Positions 62,651-64,000 of a DNA stretch of 64,000 nt are shown here, piece after piece; within the stretch, counting starts at the first letter, position 1, and every line of letters begins with the position of its first letter. Below the pieces are notes generated by a model. It ran no database searches and was not told where the DNA came from. It saw only the letters and a program-made list of their open reading frames with translations. A program made the position numbers and the translations under genes. This DNA is from JABDIP01 sp965237625 (lineage in GTDB: Bacteria > Pseudomonadota > Alphaproteobacteria > DSM-16000 > Inquilinaceae). The stretch lies in the NCBI GenBank assembly GCA_965237625.1, contig CBDEGD010000006.1:76086-140085 (forward strand). The letters run 5' to 3'.

Positions 62651-64000
62651 GCGCCCGCTCCCAACAACTGCGCCAAGCGACCGCGCGGACCGTCGCCGGG
62701 CTGGTCGAGGTCGACCGACACAATTTGCTCCGCCGCGACACCGGCGGCCAGCCCAGCCGCGACCCAGTCAGCGATGCGAGTGGCGGCGTCGGCAGCGGGC
62801 ATCCGGCCATCCAGGGTGCCGGCGCCACTGAAGGCGATTACCAGCCTGCCCTTTGCCGCCGCAAGCAGCGCCGCCAGCACCGCGGTGACGCCCCGGTCCG
62901 GCGTCTGCTTGAGGTCGAGCACGACCACCAGCCGGCTCGGCTTGCCGTCGGCTTCTGCCAGGGTCGCGATGGCGTCGCCCAACTCGGCCCGGCCGTCGCG
63001 GCGACCCAGATCCCGCACCTGATCCGGTGTTCCGGGCGGCGGCCATCCGGTCTCCGGCGGATCGATCTCCCAGCCCAGCAGATAGACCGGGCCGGGCGGC
63101 GGAGGCGGGGGCAGGGGCTCCAGATCGGGGCTGAGATCCGGTGGGGCGGCGGCGTTACCGTCCCTATCGATGACGCGGATCGCGCCGACCATCGGCGAAA
63201 GCTGCGCCACCAGCCGGGCGTAGTAGGGGCTGCCGAAATCCGGCGGTGTTGCGGCGGCACGGCGCGCCAGCATGGCACTGACGATCAGGGCCATGCCCCG
63301 CGGCAGCAGCCCATAGAGCAGGATCGACCAGATCAGCAAGGAAGACCACAACACCACATGCCCTGCCGTGCCGGCGCCCGGCCCCAACTCTGACCATTGC
63401 GCCGCCAGCACCGCCGCCCGGTCCGGCATCGCGACGCCCAGTGCCGCCGGCAGCGCCGCCAGCATCTCGGTCAGCCGGATATAGGCAGTGGCATCGAGGA
63501 TCGTCGTCTCCCAGACGAAGACGTATTGCTGGGCGCTCAGCAAGGCCAGCGCCATGGCCAACGCGCCGAGCAGATAGCCGCCCCACAGCCCGTGACTCAA
63601 TGACGAGGCGAGCCAGCGCCCGGCCCGGCCTCGGCCCCAGCGCGCGGCCAGCGCCCGCAGGGCGGCCAATCGATGGGGGTTGGCGCCGAAACGCTCCGCC
63701 GATTGCCGCCACAGCCACAGCACCGCATTTCCCAGCAGCCCGCCGCCGGTGTGTCGTGGCGCCGCCAGCATCAGCGCCAGCCAGACGACGAAGCTGATGG
63801 CATGCAAACCCAGCAACCCGGCCAGCAGCCAGAAGATGTTGATGGTGGTTCCGTCGGTGCTGGCGAAGGCGGTGCGCGCGGTGGCCGCGCCGGCCAGGGC
63901 GGCGAGTGCGATTCCGGCCAGGCTCAGGCCGCGCAGCACCAACCACAGGCCGGCGAGGGCGTGAACCAGCGCCGGTGTCTCCGGCAGCGCATTGGCGCGT
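62647..64000 (-). CDS. DUF2868 membrane protein, 5' end outside window
   Basis: The frame is open to the end of the window (upstream residues RANALPETPALVHALAGLWL precede the first listed start), so the N-terminus is missing. Hydrophobic segments occur at LSLAGIALAALAGAAT, INIFWLLAGLLGLHAISFVVWL (a typical DUF2868 feature), LLGALAMALALLSAQQYVFVWE and a later pair. The C-terminal 180 residues are a soluble domain (VYLLGWEIDPPETGWPPPG, RLVVVLDLKQTPDRGV, LVIAFSGAG). The C-terminal domain presumably works with the GTPase encoded by the overlapping downstream gene. Confidence 0.87.
   Translation of the reverse strand, partial: RANALPETPALVHALAGLWLVLRGLSLAGIALAALAGAATARTAFASTDGTTINIFWLLAGLLGLHAISFVVWLALMLAAPRHTGGGLLGNAVLWLWRQSAERFGANPHRLAALRALAARWGRGRAGRWLASSLSHGLWGGYLLGALAMALALLSAQQYVFVWETTILDATAYIRLTEMLAALPAALGVAMPDRAAVLAAQWSELGPGAGTAGHVVLWSSLLIWSILLYGLLPRGMALIVSAMLARRAAATPPDFGSPYYARLVAQLSPMVGAIRVIDRDGNAAAPPDLSPDLEPLPPPPPPGPVYLLGWEIDPPETGWPPPGTPDQVRDLGRRDGRAELGDAIATLAEADGKPSRLVVVLDLKQTPDRGVTAVLAALLAAAKGRLVIAFSGAGTLDGRMPAADAATRIADWVAAGLAAGVAAEQIVSVDLDQPGDGPRGRLAQLLGAGA

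Overview
The window is a chromosomal segment of a GC-rich alphaproteobacterium, most likely of the Rhodospirillales or a neighbouring order. This is an inference from the high-GC codon use, the large 1619-residue NAD-glutamate dehydrogenase, the order SDHAF4-like / rsmB / rpe / heparinase-like / purH, and the CtrA-like receiver. The gene at the left edge (sensor kinase) and the one at the right edge (DUF2868) both run off the window.

Layout. 0-8 kb: a histidine-kinase-like protein without its phospho-acceptor His, an EVE protein, a secreted protein ending in an EF-hand, acs, a frameshifted TPR-like membrane protein and an EamA transporter. 8-15 kb: housekeeping block (SDHAF4-like, rsmB, rpe, heparinase II/III, lipoprotein hydrolase, purH). 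15-24 kb: UMF1-type MFS transporter, universal stress protein, Na+:alanine symporter, large GDH. 24.5-32.5 kb: an envelope signalling cassette with a Ser/Thr kinase carrying an outer beta-helix, two FHA proteins, a MotA/TolQ/ExbB-like channel protein and two VWA proteins whose single N-terminal membrane helix carries an ExbD/MotB-like Asp. 32.7-38 kb: five-gene peptide ABC importer. 38-47 kb: receiver-PilZ protein, msrA, DUF1906, a DUF2157/DUF4401/GDYXXLXY trio, metallo-beta-lactamase-fold protein, tRNA-Arg(CCG), lipoprotein hydrolase, ABC ATPase, zinc-finger protein. 47-50 kb: polA. 50.3-54.1 kb: an AT-rich island with a DNA methyltransferase, a GHKL (MORC/MutL-like) ATPase and an unknown Rossmann-like protein in a coupled operon, plus a small winged-helix-like ORF on the other strand. 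54-64 kb: transporters and small enzymes, a desaturase, an orphan solute-binding protein, a GFA-family protein, and a GTPase/DUF2868 pair.

Three observations stand out. (1) Two 263-265 bp elements (9708-9970 and 46670-46934) each fold into a three-way junction. Their hairpin loops are clearly homologous, while their three stems have different sequences that remain complementary. Both lie in the same orientation and end 4-9 nt before a start codon (rpe; zinc-finger gene). I know of no named family that matches. (2) The kinase/FHA/MotA-like/VWA cassette looks like a proton-motive-force-coupled, phosphorylation-linked envelope machine. (3) The AT-rich island looks like an atypical restriction-modification or defence system with no recognisable nuclease.

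The intergenic regions also carry several palindromic repeat families. Two of these are found in more than one place here, and some copies supply the stop codon of the gene they abut.
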